A DNA stretch of 64,000 bases from JAHRAW01 sp965262585 (lineage in GTDB: Bacteria > Pseudomonadota > Gammaproteobacteria > Arenicellales > Poriferihabitantaceae), in assembly GCA_965262585.1 (NCBI GenBank), contig OZ253546.1, forward strand, positions 1,364,001 to 1,428,000, read 5' to 3'. The notes under the pieces are model-generated. The model ran no database searches and was not told where the DNA came from. It was given only the letters and a program-made list of their open reading frames with translations. Shown in pieces: positions 25,710 to 34,881 of the stretch (the stretch's first letter is position 1; each line of letters opens with the position of its first letter). The translations under genes and the position numbers were made by a program.

Positions 25710-26909
25710 TTAGTCCACTTCCGCAACAAACAGAGTTACAAATTTCCCGTCTTGATATTCGTTGACCACCAGCGGTACTGCGATCTGGCGTTTTTGCCCG
25801 AACGAAGTGGTGCCGACATAACGCAATTTCGCGCCGCCTTTCATGTAGATATTGGGCGCGGAAAAAGTGTCCATGGTTTTTTTGAATTCGTCCACATCGT
25901 TGAGCGCGGCGGGATTCGCTTTCAGGGTTTCGATGATGTATTCGAGCGCATACACTTTGGTGTTCGATTCATCGTTGTATTCGCCGAACATTTTGGTGTA
26001 GCGGTCGATGAATTCCTCCATCGCTTTGGAGCGAATTTCCGGAGTCGAAGCACCGCCGACCGAGATGAAGCCGTTGGCAAGATTGCCGGCGCTTTCCGCC
26101 AGAACATTCGCGTCTTGCGCGGTTTCGGTCGAGATCAAACCGGTGTAGCCCAATTCACGCGCCGAACGAATCAGCAACGGTGCGCTACCCGGTGCGACCC
26201 CGGACAGAACCAGCAGGTCGGGCTTGAGTTTTACCACCGGGGTGAGTACCGGCGTGAAGTCCCGGGTGTCGATCTGGTAGGTGTCCTTTTGCGCCAGCAC
26301 CTTGAGTCCCAGTGCCTTGGCCGCGGCCACGCCGCCGTCTCGCTGGCTCAGGGGATCCGATTCATTGGCGGCAACGAAGACTACGCTTTTGACCCCCTTG
26401 TTTGCTTTCAGATACTTATAGATCGCGGGGCCCGACTGGTAATTCGCCACCATTCCCAATATCGCGTTGGAGGCCGGTTTTTGGTACAGCGCCTTGGGGA
26501 AAGCGTATGGGAAATACATGATGCCGCTTTTCTCGGCAACCGGTCGCACCGCCGCCGCACCGTCATCGACATTCGGCCCGACTACATAGTGAATCTTTTG
26601 CGCGGCCATTTTTTCCATACCGGCGATCGCCCGCTTGGGATCTTTCTGATCGTCGAATGAAACAATGTTAATGTCGTAAGTGGTGTCACCGATTTTCACG
26701 CCGCCGATTTCATTGATCCACTCGGCGCGCGCTTCCATCGAGCGTTTGTTGGAAATCCCCCAGGACGCCGCCGGACCGCTGGTCACGCCAACGAAACCGA
26801 TGTTGAGGGTCGTATTTTGTGCTTCGGCGATAGCGCCGCCCAGCATAAATGCCGAGGCGACAACTACGCTCGTTGCCATTGATGTGGTTGATGATTTCTT
26901 GATAGTCAT
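25710..26909 (-). CDS. Periplasmic HAAT-family ABC substrate-binding protein
   Basis: The 399-residue protein has a signal peptide (hydrophobic VVVASAFMLGGAIAEA, cleavage near residue 31) and the type I periplasmic fold of Liv/Urt/Ami binding proteins: LNIGFVGVTSGPAASWG, FDDQKDPKRAIAGMEKM and VVFVAANESDPLSQR. The ligand may be a branched-chain amino acid, amide or aromatic acid; sequence does not decide. It precedes a LivH-type permease in what was probably a full transporter operon. The leader upstream (26920-26970) holds imperfect GGGTAAAG direct repeats. Confidence 0.88.
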   Translation of the reverse strand: MTIKKSSTTSMATSVVVASAFMLGGAIAEAQNTTLNIGFVGVTSGPAASWGISNKRSMEARAEWINEIGGVKIGDTTYDINIVSFDDQKDPKRAIAGMEKMAAQKIHYVVGPNVDDGAAAVRPVAEKSGIMYFPYAFPKALYQKPASNAILGMVANYQSGPAIYKYLKANKGVKSVVFVAANESDPLSQRDGGVAAAKALGLKVLAQKDTYQIDTRDFTPVLTPVVKLKPDLLVLSGVAPGSAPLLIRSARELGYTGLISTETAQDANVLAESAGNLANGFISVGGASTPEIRSKAMEEFIDRYTKMFGEYNDESNTKVYALEYIIETLKANPAALNDVDEFKKTMDTFSAPNIYMKGGAKLRYVGTTSFGQKRQIAVPLVVNEYQDGKFVTLFVAEVD

Positions 26910-27022
26910 GGTCTTCTCTCAGTTGAAGGGTAAAGGATTAAGGGGTAAAGAATAAAGGGTAACGGGTGTAAAGGCAAGAAATAAGGCTTCTACATCGCCT
27001 TGTCAACCGCCATACCCGGCGG

Positions 27023-27958
27023 TTACTCCTTGAGATGATGATCGCCGAAATAAAGAACATGGCGATCCATTTCTCTTACCTTGTCGGCGCTCAACATCAG
27101 CGTCGCCGAGTCAAGCAGCGTATGGTTGGCCTGTTTGCGGGTCCATTCTTCCGCCGAGCCCAGCGTGGTCAGCGTGAGAGACGCGCCTTTGGTCAGATAA
27201 TGTTCGGGAATAATGACATGGGGCTTGATGCGCTCCACGATGGCGTCCGCCTGCTCATAACTCAGAATATGTTGCGATGAATCCACCGGCAACACCAGCA
27301 CGTCGATGTCGGTCAGCGCGTTCCAAACATGGGCGTTGGGATTTTCACGGTTATCCCCCCAGACCACGATTCGCATACCGCCGGTTTCCAGCAGATAGAT
27401 ATTATTGTCGAGGTGATGATAGTTATCGGGCGGGCATTGCGGCTGGCCAAACTCCGGCATCGCGTTGGTCCATTGATACCACCCCGGAGCCTCGCACTGG
27501 TGCTTGTCGGCCAGCCCGGTAATTTTGATGTCGCTGAACCGGTAGGTGCCGACGAGTCGGTCGAGAATCATTTGCCCGTTGGGCCGCTCGGTTGCGTCAT
27601 GATCAAAGTGGGCGTGGGTTGAGAGGATCGCATCCACCTCGATTTCCGGAAACTCTTCAGGAAACCACAAACCCCATGCACCGGAAGGATCATTCCGCCA
27701 CGGATCAAACAACAGCGTCAGTCCCGCCGGCGAAGTCATCTTGAATGCGGCGTGGCCATAAAAGTCGATGGTTACCTCCCCGACCGCCCCGGGATCACCT
27801 TCGCCGTTCTTTTGCGTCTCAATCAAGTGATTGTTGTTTTTGACCTGCGTCCATGCGGTCGGGCCCGCATTGGCGACGGTAACCCAGGATGCGAAGCACA
27901 GGACACCGACCCCAAGCACCGTTGCCGCGCGGTTTGTATATTTCAAGAGTGGTTTCAT
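27023..27958 (-). CDS. Exported metallo-beta-lactamase-fold hydrolase (UlaG-like)
   Basis: The 311-residue protein begins with a Sec-type signal (MKPLLKY, hydrophobic stretch, then VANAGPT, likely cut after ANA), so it acts in the periplasm. The metal site STHAHFDHD near residue 128 and the early DFYGHAAFKMTSP / LLFDPW strands resemble UlaG-type lactonases. The substrate is unknown. The ATG at 27958 follows GAGGAGAA at good spacing, which fixes the start. It lies between the binding protein and a collapsed insertion element. Confidence 0.8.
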   Translation of the reverse strand: MKPLLKYTNRAATVLGVGVLCFASWVTVANAGPTAWTQVKNNNHLIETQKNGEGDPGAVGEVTIDFYGHAAFKMTSPAGLTLLFDPWRNDPSGAWGLWFPEEFPEIEVDAILSTHAHFDHDATERPNGQMILDRLVGTYRFSDIKITGLADKHQCEAPGWYQWTNAMPEFGQPQCPPDNYHHLDNNIYLLETGGMRIVVWGDNRENPNAHVWNALTDIDVLVLPVDSSQHILSYEQADAIVERIKPHVIIPEHYLTKGASLTLTTLGSAEEWTRKQANHTLLDSATLMLSADKVREMDRHVLYFGDHHLKE

Positions 27959-28092
27959 TTCGTGTTTCTCCTCATGGCTATGTAACTTATTAGTAGGGTA
28001 TCCAGCGTTCTTCCAACCCGTCACCGGGCGAGCGGCCGTCCACCATACCCACAATAACAGATAAGCCCGCAACCGACAAGAAACTGTATGCG

Positions 28093-28328
28093 CCCTTGAA
28101 TTCAACTCATAAGTGAAACTTCACCGATGACGGAAAGGTGAGATGCGGTAGCATTTTGATTTTCGCCAGTCAATATAAGGAGTTGCCTTATGAAATGCCA
28201 CACGCATCTCTGGCACAGGCCGTCAACCAAATCAACAACCGGCCGCGTAAATGCCGTGGCATGAAAACACCGAATCAGGCACTATTGGGCATAAATCCCC
28301 TGTGCAACTTCAAGGTTGAATTCAAGGG
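28093..28328 (+). mobile_element. Collapsed IS30-like element
   Basis: Perfect 14-bp terminal inverted repeats (CCCTTGAATTCAAC at 28093-28106 and its complement at 28315-28328) bound only 236 bases. Inside, a frame encodes LAQAVNQINNRPRKCRGMKT followed by PNQALLGINP, the conserved C-terminal end of IS30-family transposases. The rest of the transposase is missing, so this is an internally deleted, non-autonomous relic. It fills most of the 443-base gap between the MBL-fold gene and the thioredoxin-like gene; no target duplication is clear. Confidence 0.72.
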
Positions 28329-28341
28329 GGTGGGTGACGGG

Positions 28342-28372
28342 TTGTCATCGACGCTGAATTACCGGTTATAAT
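28342..28372 (+). promoter_or_regulatory. Promoter of the thioredoxin-like gene
   Basis: TTGTCA at 28342-28347, 19 bases, then a perfect TATAAT at 28367-28372, ending 29 bases before the GTG start. The spacing is long, but the -10 is ideal. It begins 14 bases after the IS30-like right end. Confidence 0.5.
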
Positions 28373-28401
28373 GTCTGGCCAACTACTCATCGAATGGTCT
28401 T

Positions 28402-28950
28402 GTGTTGCTCGATAGTCCGATTTGCGATTTTGGCTGGAAGGCCGATGACTTTACTCTCTCCGATGCTGATGGCCGTGCGGTTTCGTCGGCGCGTAGTTAT
28501 GGTGGTAACGGGTTGTTGGTGGCGTTTATCTGCAATCATTGCCCTTATGTCAAAGCGATCATCGACCGACTGGTTGCGGATGCGGGTTTGTTGAAGGACG
28601 AGGGCATTAACACGCTGGCGGTGATGCCCAACGATTTTCACACCTACCCGGACGACCATCCGAATAAAATGAAAGCGTTTGCCAAGCAGCATGGCTTTAC
28701 TTTTCCGTATTTGATCGACCAAGACCAAACGGTGGCGCGCGCATATGGCGCGGTGTGCACGCCGGAGTTTTTTGGGTTCAATCGCGCCGGTGAATTGCAA
28801 TACCGAGGTCGCTTGGACGATGCTCAGATGAATGATCCGAGCGGGCGCAAAACCGAATTGTTGGATGCCATGCGGGTTATCGCAAAAACCGGCAAAGGGC
28901 CCGAACAGCAAACACCAAGCATGGGGTGTTCGATTAAGTGGAAGTCGTAA
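28402..28950 (+). CDS. Thioredoxin-fold (AhpC/TSA-like) protein
   Basis: The 182-residue protein shows CDFGWKADDFTLSDADG near the start, then FICNHCPYVKAI, an active-site CNHC in the position of the thioredoxin CxxC, and the cis-proline region YGAVCTPEFFGF. These match the small proteobacterial family of cytoplasmic redoxins annotated thioredoxin family protein. No signal peptide is seen. It starts at GTG. Redox partner unknown; transcription is convergent with the allA-led purine genes. Confidence 0.85.
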   Translation: MLLDSPICDFGWKADDFTLSDADGRAVSSARSYGGNGLLVAFICNHCPYVKAIIDRLVADAGLLKDEGINTLAVMPNDFHTYPDDHPNKMKAFAKQHGFTFPYLIDQDQTVARAYGAVCTPEFFGFNRAGELQYRGRLDDAQMNDPSGRKTELLDAMRVIAKTGKGPEQQTPSMGCSIKWKS

Positions 28951-29001
28951 TAGTTTCCGCGTTCGCGGGCATGGCGACAACGGCGACAGGACAAAAAATA
29001 A

Positions 29002-29499
29002 TCAAGGATGGGCCGGAATCCACACCTCGTCTTCGATGCGCGTTTCTTGTAGGTTGTCACCGGCACCGCCGCGATCTACCACGATGAAGTCGCGCTGCTC
29101 GTCAAGCACGATTTGGAAATGATGCCAGGTGTTTTTATAAAAGTTTACGCCCTGTTGGCCGTTGGTGATGAACAGGGATAAATCGGTGGCGGTGACCGGC
29201 GTAACATCGGCGGCGACCAAAATCAAAAAGGGCAACTGGTCGAGTGGCAGGAACGCCTGACTGCCGTGCGGATGCCTTTCCATGACTCGCACGCGATGCG
29301 GCAACGGCAGCGGCGCGCTGCGAAATAGACTGACGATTGGCTTCCCACCGACATCATTGACGTCGATGGTGAACAAATCGTGGAAGCGGGTGGTGAGGCC
29401 GTCGTTAATCTGAATCTGCTGCGCATCCGCCAACTCGATAACCTCGCCAAACTCGGCGAATGTGGCTTTGTTCAGCGGGCGCGCGCTCAGTTCCAGCAT
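29002..29499 (-). CDS. allA: Ureidoglycolate lyase
   Basis: Splits ureidoglycolate to glyoxylate and urea, the last step of allantoate use here. The 165-residue protein carries AFAEFGEVIE-like opening (KATFAEFGEVIEL), FRSAPLPLPHRVRVMERHPHGSQAF and YKNTWHHFQIVLD with the metal-binding His region of this cupin family. It is last gene of the minus-strand purine operon, 34 bases after allantoicase. Confidence 0.95.
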   Translation of the reverse strand: MLELSARPLNKATFAEFGEVIELADAQQIQINDGLTTRFHDLFTIDVNDVGGKPIVSLFRSAPLPLPHRVRVMERHPHGSQAFLPLDQLPFLILVAADVTPVTATDLSLFITNGQQGVNFYKNTWHHFQIVLDEQRDFIVVDRGGAGDNLQETRIEDEVWIPAHP

Positions 29500-29533
29500 G
29501 TTTTATCGCCGCTAACGCCGCCACTCGAATCAA

Positions 29534-30541
29534 TCACGATTTACCGCCGTTCACATCGCCGAATAAACGCAGTCGGCTGATGCCGCCGTCTGGGTAGATG
29601 TTGAGGCGTATGTGGGTTATCGCGCCGACATCGATGATTTCGGTTTCAAATTGGTGCGTGCTGTCGGCGCGCAGTTTGACTTCGGGCAGCAACACCGGCC
29701 ATTTTTCGCTTTGTCGCGGCAGGCTTTTGAGCGATACGGCGGTTAGTTTCGCGCCTTGCAAACTGCATCTGTCGGGGTAATTGCCCTTGAAATGCGCGGT
29801 GCTGATTTCGATTTTTCGGATGGCGCCGGAATGCGCGAGCGCGATCACCACCCAATCGTTACCGGGTTCGCGTCGCCGCCGGGTTTCCCAACCGTCTCCC
29901 ATGTTGACGCCGTCTCCCGGGGTCAGCAGGTTGCGGATCGAGCCGAAGTGTTCGTCGTTGCAACAAAGCGCGACCGCGCCGTTCAACGCCGCCGCGAGAT
30001 CCACCAGTTGGCCGGCGGCGATTTGCCGCCACTCCATTTTCGGCGCGGCGTATATGCGCAACCGGGCGATGCCGCCGTCCGGGAAGATGTTGACTCGGAC
30101 ATGCGTGTAGACGCGCTCGTCCGCGACTTCGAATTGATGCGCGCTGTCGCCGTTTAAATCGACGCGCGCAACCAATTCATTCCACTCGGCTGAATCGTTC
30201 GGCTGTTCGCCGTCAAATCGACACGCTTCCACCGACGCCGCCGGTGGGTAGTTGCCGGTGAAGTGGGTAGTGTCGATTTCGATGCCGTGAATGACCCCGG
30301 CGCGCGCCAGTTTGAGCACGCACCAGTCGTGTCCGGCGACCCGCTTGCGGCGCGACTCCCAGCCGTCCATCCACTTGCCGTTGTCGTCGTATTTACCGTC
30401 GATGAATACCGGCGGCTGGTCGTCCAACATACGATGCATCGGCGCGAAAAAATCATCGCTGCAGTGGATCGCAGTGGCGCCCAGTTTGCTCGAGGCGAGG
30501 TTGACCCAGCGTTTCGAAAAATCAATCGTTTTTTTAATCAT
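29534..30541 (-). CDS. alc: Allantoicase
   Basis: Hydrolyses allantoate to ureidoglycolate and urea. The 335-residue protein shows the internal duplication typical of the family: SDDFFAPMHRML...GWESRRKR...DTTHFTGNYPP in the first half and NDEHFGSIRNLL...GWETRRRR...STAHFKGNYPD in the second. It overlaps the puuE stop by 8 bases. With allA it predicts the glyoxylate plus two urea branch rather than direct ammonia release. Confidence 0.95.
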   Translation of the reverse strand: MIKKTIDFSKRWVNLASSKLGATAIHCSDDFFAPMHRMLDDQPPVFIDGKYDDNGKWMDGWESRRKRVAGHDWCVLKLARAGVIHGIEIDTTHFTGNYPPAASVEACRFDGEQPNDSAEWNELVARVDLNGDSAHQFEVADERVYTHVRVNIFPDGGIARLRIYAAPKMEWRQIAAGQLVDLAAALNGAVALCCNDEHFGSIRNLLTPGDGVNMGDGWETRRRREPGNDWVVIALAHSGAIRKIEISTAHFKGNYPDRCSLQGAKLTAVSLKSLPRQSEKWPVLLPEVKLRADSTHQFETEIIDVGAITHIRLNIYPDGGISRLRLFGDVNGGKS

Positions 30542-31436
30542 TTTTGTGGTGCTCTATCCAGTGGTTGGCGATATCGATGCGGCGCGCCAGCCATACTTGT
30601 GGATGGCCGCGCACATAATCGAGGAAGCGCGCCAGCGAAGCGGCGCGTCCGGGGCGTCCGGCCAGTCGGCAATGCAGCCCGACCGACATCATTTTCGGAT
30701 GATGTTCGCCTTCGGCAAACAGCGTGTCGAACGAATCTTTCAAGTAGGTAAAAAACTGCTCACCGCTGTTGAAGCCTTGCGGGCTGGCGAAGCGCATGTC
30801 GTTGGCGTCGAGGGTGTAGGGAATCATCAGCAGCGGCTTGGCGTATTGGTTGTTCCAATACGGCAAATCATCGGCGTAACTGTCGGCGCTATAAACAAAG
30901 TCGCCGTGTTCGGCGCTCAGGCGGTGGGTGTTGGGGCTGGTGCGTCCCAGATAAAATCCCGCCGGTACGCTGCCGGTGAACTTTTGGTGAATCTCGACCG
31001 CGCGCTGCATGTGTTCCAGTTCGAGTGGCTCCGGGACAAATTGATAATCGATCCAGCGGTATCCGTGGCTGGCGATTTCCCAACCGGCGGTAAGCATCGC
31101 CGCGACCGCGTGCGGATTTCGTTGGAGCGCCATGGCCACCGCAAAAACCGTGACCGGAATACCGCGCTCGGTGAACAATCGATGCAAGCGCCAGAACCCG
31201 GCGCGCGAACCGTATTCATAGATCGATTCCATGTTGAAGTGGCGGGCATCGCGGTATGGCTGCGCGCCGACAATTTCGGACAGGAAAGCCTCCGATGAAT
31301 CATCGCCGTGCAGGATGTTGTTCTCGCCGCCTTCTTCGTAGTTGATTACGAACTGCACGGCAACGCGCGCGTCACGCGGCCAGTTGGGATTGGGCGGCGC
31401 GGCGGCGTAGCCGATCATGTCACGCGGATAGGTCAT
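30534..31436 (-). CDS. puuE: Allantoinase PuuE (polysaccharide-deacetylase type)
   Basis: Opens the allantoin ring to allantoate. It is not the amidohydrolase AllB but the metal-independent PuuE with a polysaccharide-deacetylase fold: VNYEEGGENNILHGD at the start, IASHGYRWIDYQ near residue 122 and a C-terminal region ending IDIANHWIEHHK. Length 300 is normal. It overlaps puuD by 4 bases and alc by 8, so the three are tightly coupled. Confidence 0.94.
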   Translation of the reverse strand: MTYPRDMIGYAAAPPNPNWPRDARVAVQFVINYEEGGENNILHGDDSSEAFLSEIVGAQPYRDARHFNMESIYEYGSRAGFWRLHRLFTERGIPVTVFAVAMALQRNPHAVAAMLTAGWEIASHGYRWIDYQFVPEPLELEHMQRAVEIHQKFTGSVPAGFYLGRTSPNTHRLSAEHGDFVYSADSYADDLPYWNNQYAKPLLMIPYTLDANDMRFASPQGFNSGEQFFTYLKDSFDTLFAEGEHHPKMMSVGLHCRLAGRPGRAASLARFLDYVRGHPQVWLARRIDIANHWIEHHKND

Positions 31437-32665
31437 TGCGTTGTGTCAGGTGAATTGTTGTCGGGTGAATCGTTGTCGATTGCCGTGGCGGTCAGGCCAT
31501 GATACCACGCCGCGATCAATTCCCTCTCGGCGGCGGTCATGCCAGTCAGGTTGCCGACTGGCATGCTCTTGGTAACCGCCGCCGTGGTAAAAATTCGCGC
31601 CGCGTTCAGTTCAATGGCAGATACCGACTCGAGCATCAAGCCGGCCGGCGGCGCGCTGAAACCGGGTATCGTTGGCGTCAACGAATGGCAACCGGCGCAA
31701 CGAGATTGAATGATCGGCACAATGCGCGCGGTCGCAATCGCTGAAGCCGGACTGGTAGTCTGGCGCGGGGTCTGTGGCGCGGTCATCCACGCTAACCCCG
31801 CCATCAACAACAACGCCAGCGGCAGCAGCACGATCGCGGCGCGCGATGATTTATGGACATTGAAATAATGCCGCGCACATAAACCGGCCACCGAAACCAA
31901 CGCCAATACCGCCCAGTTCCAGGCGTGGCCGTAGGTGCTTGGAAAATGGCCGCTGATCATGATCAGCAATACCGGCAGGGTCAGGTAGTTGTTGTGCCGC
32001 GACCTGAGCAATCCGGCGGCGCCGTGCCGCGCATCCGGGGGTTGGTTTTGCGCGAGTGCTGCGACCATTTCTTTCTGCGCCGGGATGATCACAAAAAACA
32101 CATTGCCCGCCATCATCGTGCCGATCGCCGCACCGACATGGATGTAGGCGGCGCGCCCGCTGAACACGCCGGACAGTGCCCAAGCCAACAACACCAGCGC
32201 GGCGAATACACAAATGGCGAGCAGTCGCGGGGTGCGTTGCAGCCGCGAACGGCACAAGGCATCGTATACGAACCACGAACCAAGCACCGCCGCGACACCG
32301 AGCGCGATTGCTTTTCCGGCACTCAGGGCCGGCGCACTCGGCGCGATCAAAAATAATTTTGCGTTGAAATAATAGATCACCGCCAACAGGAAAAAACCGC
32401 TCAGCCAAGTGGCATAGGCTTCCCATTTAAACCAGTGCAACACCGGCGGCAATTCCGCCGGGCCGGTGTTGAATTTTTTCAGATGATAAAACCCGCCGCC
32501 GTGAATCGCCCACAAACTGCCGGCGGTTTCCTCATCGCGCACCGTGCGGTCGAGGTTGTTCTCCAGCCAGTTGAAATAAAAAGACGCGCCAATCCAGGCG
32601 ACGCCGACAATAAAATGCACCCACCGCAACAGCAGGTTGGCCCATTCATATAGATGGCTTTCCAT
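31433..32665 (-). CDS. puuD: Membrane urate hydroxylase PuuD
   Basis: Oxidises urate to 5-hydroxyisourate at the membrane and passes electrons to its own cytochrome c domain, unlike soluble urate oxidase. The N-terminal part begins with WANLLLRWVHFIVGVAWIG and has about eight or nine hydrophobic segments with conserved His. The C-terminal domain has the haem motif CAGCHS near residue 330. This is the PuuD architecture. It uses the respiratory chain and produces no hydrogen peroxide (family knowledge). Confidence 0.94.
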   Translation of the reverse strand: MESHLYEWANLLLRWVHFIVGVAWIGASFYFNWLENNLDRTVRDEETAGSLWAIHGGGFYHLKKFNTGPAELPPVLHWFKWEAYATWLSGFFLLAVIYYFNAKLFLIAPSAPALSAGKAIALGVAAVLGSWFVYDALCRSRLQRTPRLLAICVFAALVLLAWALSGVFSGRAAYIHVGAAIGTMMAGNVFFVIIPAQKEMVAALAQNQPPDARHGAAGLLRSRHNNYLTLPVLLIMISGHFPSTYGHAWNWAVLALVSVAGLCARHYFNVHKSSRAAIVLLPLALLLMAGLAWMTAPQTPRQTTSPASAIATARIVPIIQSRCAGCHSLTPTIPGFSAPPAGLMLESVSAIELNAARIFTTAAVTKSMPVGNLTGMTAAERELIAAWYHGLTATAIDNDSPDNNSPDTTQ

Positions 32666-32708
32666 CGACTAAAACCGCATCCGATTCTGAGTCGCTTTCT
32701 GCGCCGCT

Positions 32709-33755
32709 TCAATGCGCCGCCGCATAGCGGTCGATCTCGGTGAACAGTTGTTGCTGGCGTCGGGTTTCGGCGAACGATGCGGTGATGCTGTTGCGGGCGA
32801 GTTGCACCAGAGTGGCGTGGTCGAGGTCGAGTGCTTCGGCGACCGCCAAGTAGTTTTCGTTGAGGTAGCCGCCGAAGTATGCCGGGTCGTCCGAGTTGAC
32901 GGTTGCGCACAGGCCGAGATGCAGCATTTTTTTCACCGGGTGGTCGGCCATGTTGTCGATTACACGAAGTTTCAGGTTGGACAACGGACACAGCGTCAAC
33001 GGCACCGCCTCGGCGGCCAGACGTTCGAGCAACTGGCCGTCTTCGAGGGCGCGGTTGCCGTGGTCGATGCGCTCGACGGCAAGCACATCGAGGGCCGTGC
33101 GGATGTATTCCGGGGGACCTTCTTCACCGGCATGGGCGACACGGCGATAACCTTGCGAACGCGCCATCTCAAAAACCTTTGCGAATTTTTCCGGTGGATG
33201 GCCGAGTTCACTGGAATCCAACCCGACACCGGCAATTTTATCGCGGTGTGGCTTAGCCGCTGCGAGGGTGTCGAAGGCATCGCGCTCATCGAGATGGCGC
33301 AAAAAGCACATAATCAAGCAACTGCTGATGTCGAATTCCTGCTGCGCCGAACGCAACGCCGCATCGATGCCGTCGACCACCGCCGCGAATGGCACGCCGC
33401 GCACGACATGCCCTTGAGGGTCGAAAAAAATTTCCACATGGCGGATTTTCTGCGCCGCGGCTTTGCGCAAATAGGCGTGCGTCAAGTCATAGAAATCCCG
33501 TTCGGTTTGCAATACCTCCATTCCCTGATAATACAGGTCGAGAAACTCTTGCAAGTTGCCGAAGTGGTACGCCCGGCGCACTTCTTCGACCGATTGATAC
33601 GCGAACGGCACGTTGTTACGTGCCGCCATCGCAAACATCATTTCCGCTTCGAGAGTACCCTCGATATGGCAATGCAACTCGGCCTTGGGCAAACCGGCGA
33701 TAAAGGCGTTCTCGGTTATTTCGGCAGACTCCCTTGCACGCCTTCGACATACCAA
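32709..33755 (-). CDS. Adenine deaminase, adenosine-deaminase family
   Basis: Likely converts adenine to hypoxanthine. Metal and catalytic motifs: LPKAELHCHIEGTLE, HAGEEGPPEYI, ERIDHGNRA, and NSDDPAYFGGYLNENY, the last being typical of the adenine-specific branch rather than adenosine deaminases. A TTG at 33755 is the only start clearly upstream of the first motif and makes a 40-base overlap with the BMP gene; the true start is uncertain. Position between a nucleoside importer and the urate genes supports the role. Confidence 0.88.
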   Translation of the reverse strand: MVCRRRARESAEITENAFIAGLPKAELHCHIEGTLEAEMMFAMAARNNVPFAYQSVEEVRRAYHFGNLQEFLDLYYQGMEVLQTERDFYDLTHAYLRKAAAQKIRHVEIFFDPQGHVVRGVPFAAVVDGIDAALRSAQQEFDISSCLIMCFLRHLDERDAFDTLAAAKPHRDKIAGVGLDSSELGHPPEKFAKVFEMARSQGYRRVAHAGEEGPPEYIRTALDVLAVERIDHGNRALEDGQLLERLAAEAVPLTLCPLSNLKLRVIDNMADHPVKKMLHLGLCATVNSDDPAYFGGYLNENYLAVAEALDLDHATLVQLARNSITASFAETRRQQQLFTEIDRYAAAH

Positions 33756-34795
33756 TCCATGCCGAGTAACGCACCGTCATCGAGGGCCTCGCCCGGCGCG
33801 ACCGCTTGCTCGCCCGCCTGATTGTTGAACGGGCCGGCGAACGGATGAAGCGAACCGTCGACGATGGCGGCCCTGACCGCATCGGCGGCAGCGCGCACAT
33901 CAGCCGGAACCGCGTCTCCATAAGGCGCCATCTCGACCATGCCATCGGCGAGGCCACCCCAGGTATCGGTGGAAGCCCAACTGTCATCCATGGCCGCCTT
34001 AACCCGCGCGATGTAATACCGATCCCAGTTGTCGATAATCGCGGTCAACTGCGCTTTGGGGGCGAACGAGCGCATATCGGAAGCCTGCCCGAATGCGAAA
34101 ACCCCGCGCTGCTCGGCTACTTGCAACGGTGCCGGCGAGTCGGTGTGTTGGGTGATGATGTCAACGCCGCCGTCGATGAGTGCCTTGGCGGCATCGCCTT
34201 CTTTGCCGGGGTCATACCACGAGTTAACCCAGACCACCCGCACGCTCGCTTCGGGGTTGACCTTGCGCATCGCCAGCGTGAAAGCGTTGATGCCGCGCAC
34301 CACTTCGGGAATCGGGAACGAGGCGACATAACCGACCTGCCCGGTTTTGCTCATGTGCCCGGCGATGGTGCCGAGTACCGTGCGCCCTTCGTAAAAACGT
34401 CCCGAGTATGTGCTGACGTTGTCGGTGCGTTTATAGCCGGTGGCGTGTTCGAATTTGACCTGGGGAAATTGCTTGGCGACTTTCACGGTCGGATTCATGT
34501 AGCCGAATGAGGTGGTGAATATGACATCGCTGCCGCCGGAAGCGAGTTTGCGGATCACGCGCTCGGCATCGGCGCCTTCGCCGACGCTTTCGACAAAGGT
34601 GGTATCGACGCCGAGTTCTTTCTCGACCGCACGGCGGCCAATGTCGTGGCGATAACTCCAGCCGTGATCGCCGACCGGGCCGACATAAACGAATCCAACG
34701 TTATCGACCTGCGCCGCGGATGCGCTCGCCGCTGCCAGCGAAATACTTGCGCCGATGGCGGCGGCTAAAATTGTGGTGAAGGGTTTGAGGTTCAT
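33716..34795 (-). CDS. BMP-family (nucleoside) ABC substrate-binding protein
   Basis: The 359-residue protein has an N-terminal signal (LAAAIGASISLAAASASAAQ) and the BMP fold: VGFVYVGPVGDHGWSYRHDIGRRA at the start, IFTTSFGYMNP and DIITQHTDSPAPLQVAEQRG. BMP proteins bind purine nucleosides, as PnrA and BmpA do. It is followed in the operon by adenine deaminase and preceded by two permeases and a double ATPase, a complete importer. Confidence 0.93.
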   Translation of the reverse strand: MNLKPFTTILAAAIGASISLAAASASAAQVDNVGFVYVGPVGDHGWSYRHDIGRRAVEKELGVDTTFVESVGEGADAERVIRKLASGGSDVIFTTSFGYMNPTVKVAKQFPQVKFEHATGYKRTDNVSTYSGRFYEGRTVLGTIAGHMSKTGQVGYVASFPIPEVVRGINAFTLAMRKVNPEASVRVVWVNSWYDPGKEGDAAKALIDGGVDIITQHTDSPAPLQVAEQRGVFAFGQASDMRSFAPKAQLTAIIDNWDRYYIARVKAAMDDSWASTDTWGGLADGMVEMAPYGDAVPADVRAAADAVRAAIVDGSLHPFAGPFNNQAGEQAVAPGEALDDGALLGMDWYVEGVQGSLPK

Positions 34796-34881
34796 GTGTT
34801 TCTCCGAAAAGGTATTGGTTTAGGGGCGTGTCTTCGTGTTGAGTTTAGTCGTGCTTGAAATCGTTATAAGTGTAACAAATT

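Noticed and set aside
26920..26970. GGGTAAAG-type direct repeats before the binding-protein gene considered as operator sites
   Set aside because: They are irregular and purine-rich with no symmetry or fixed spacing; more likely simple-sequence drift.
27005..27024. 7-bp hairpin at the end of the metallo-hydrolase gene considered as a terminator
   Set aside because: The stem is short and no T-run follows on the minus strand.
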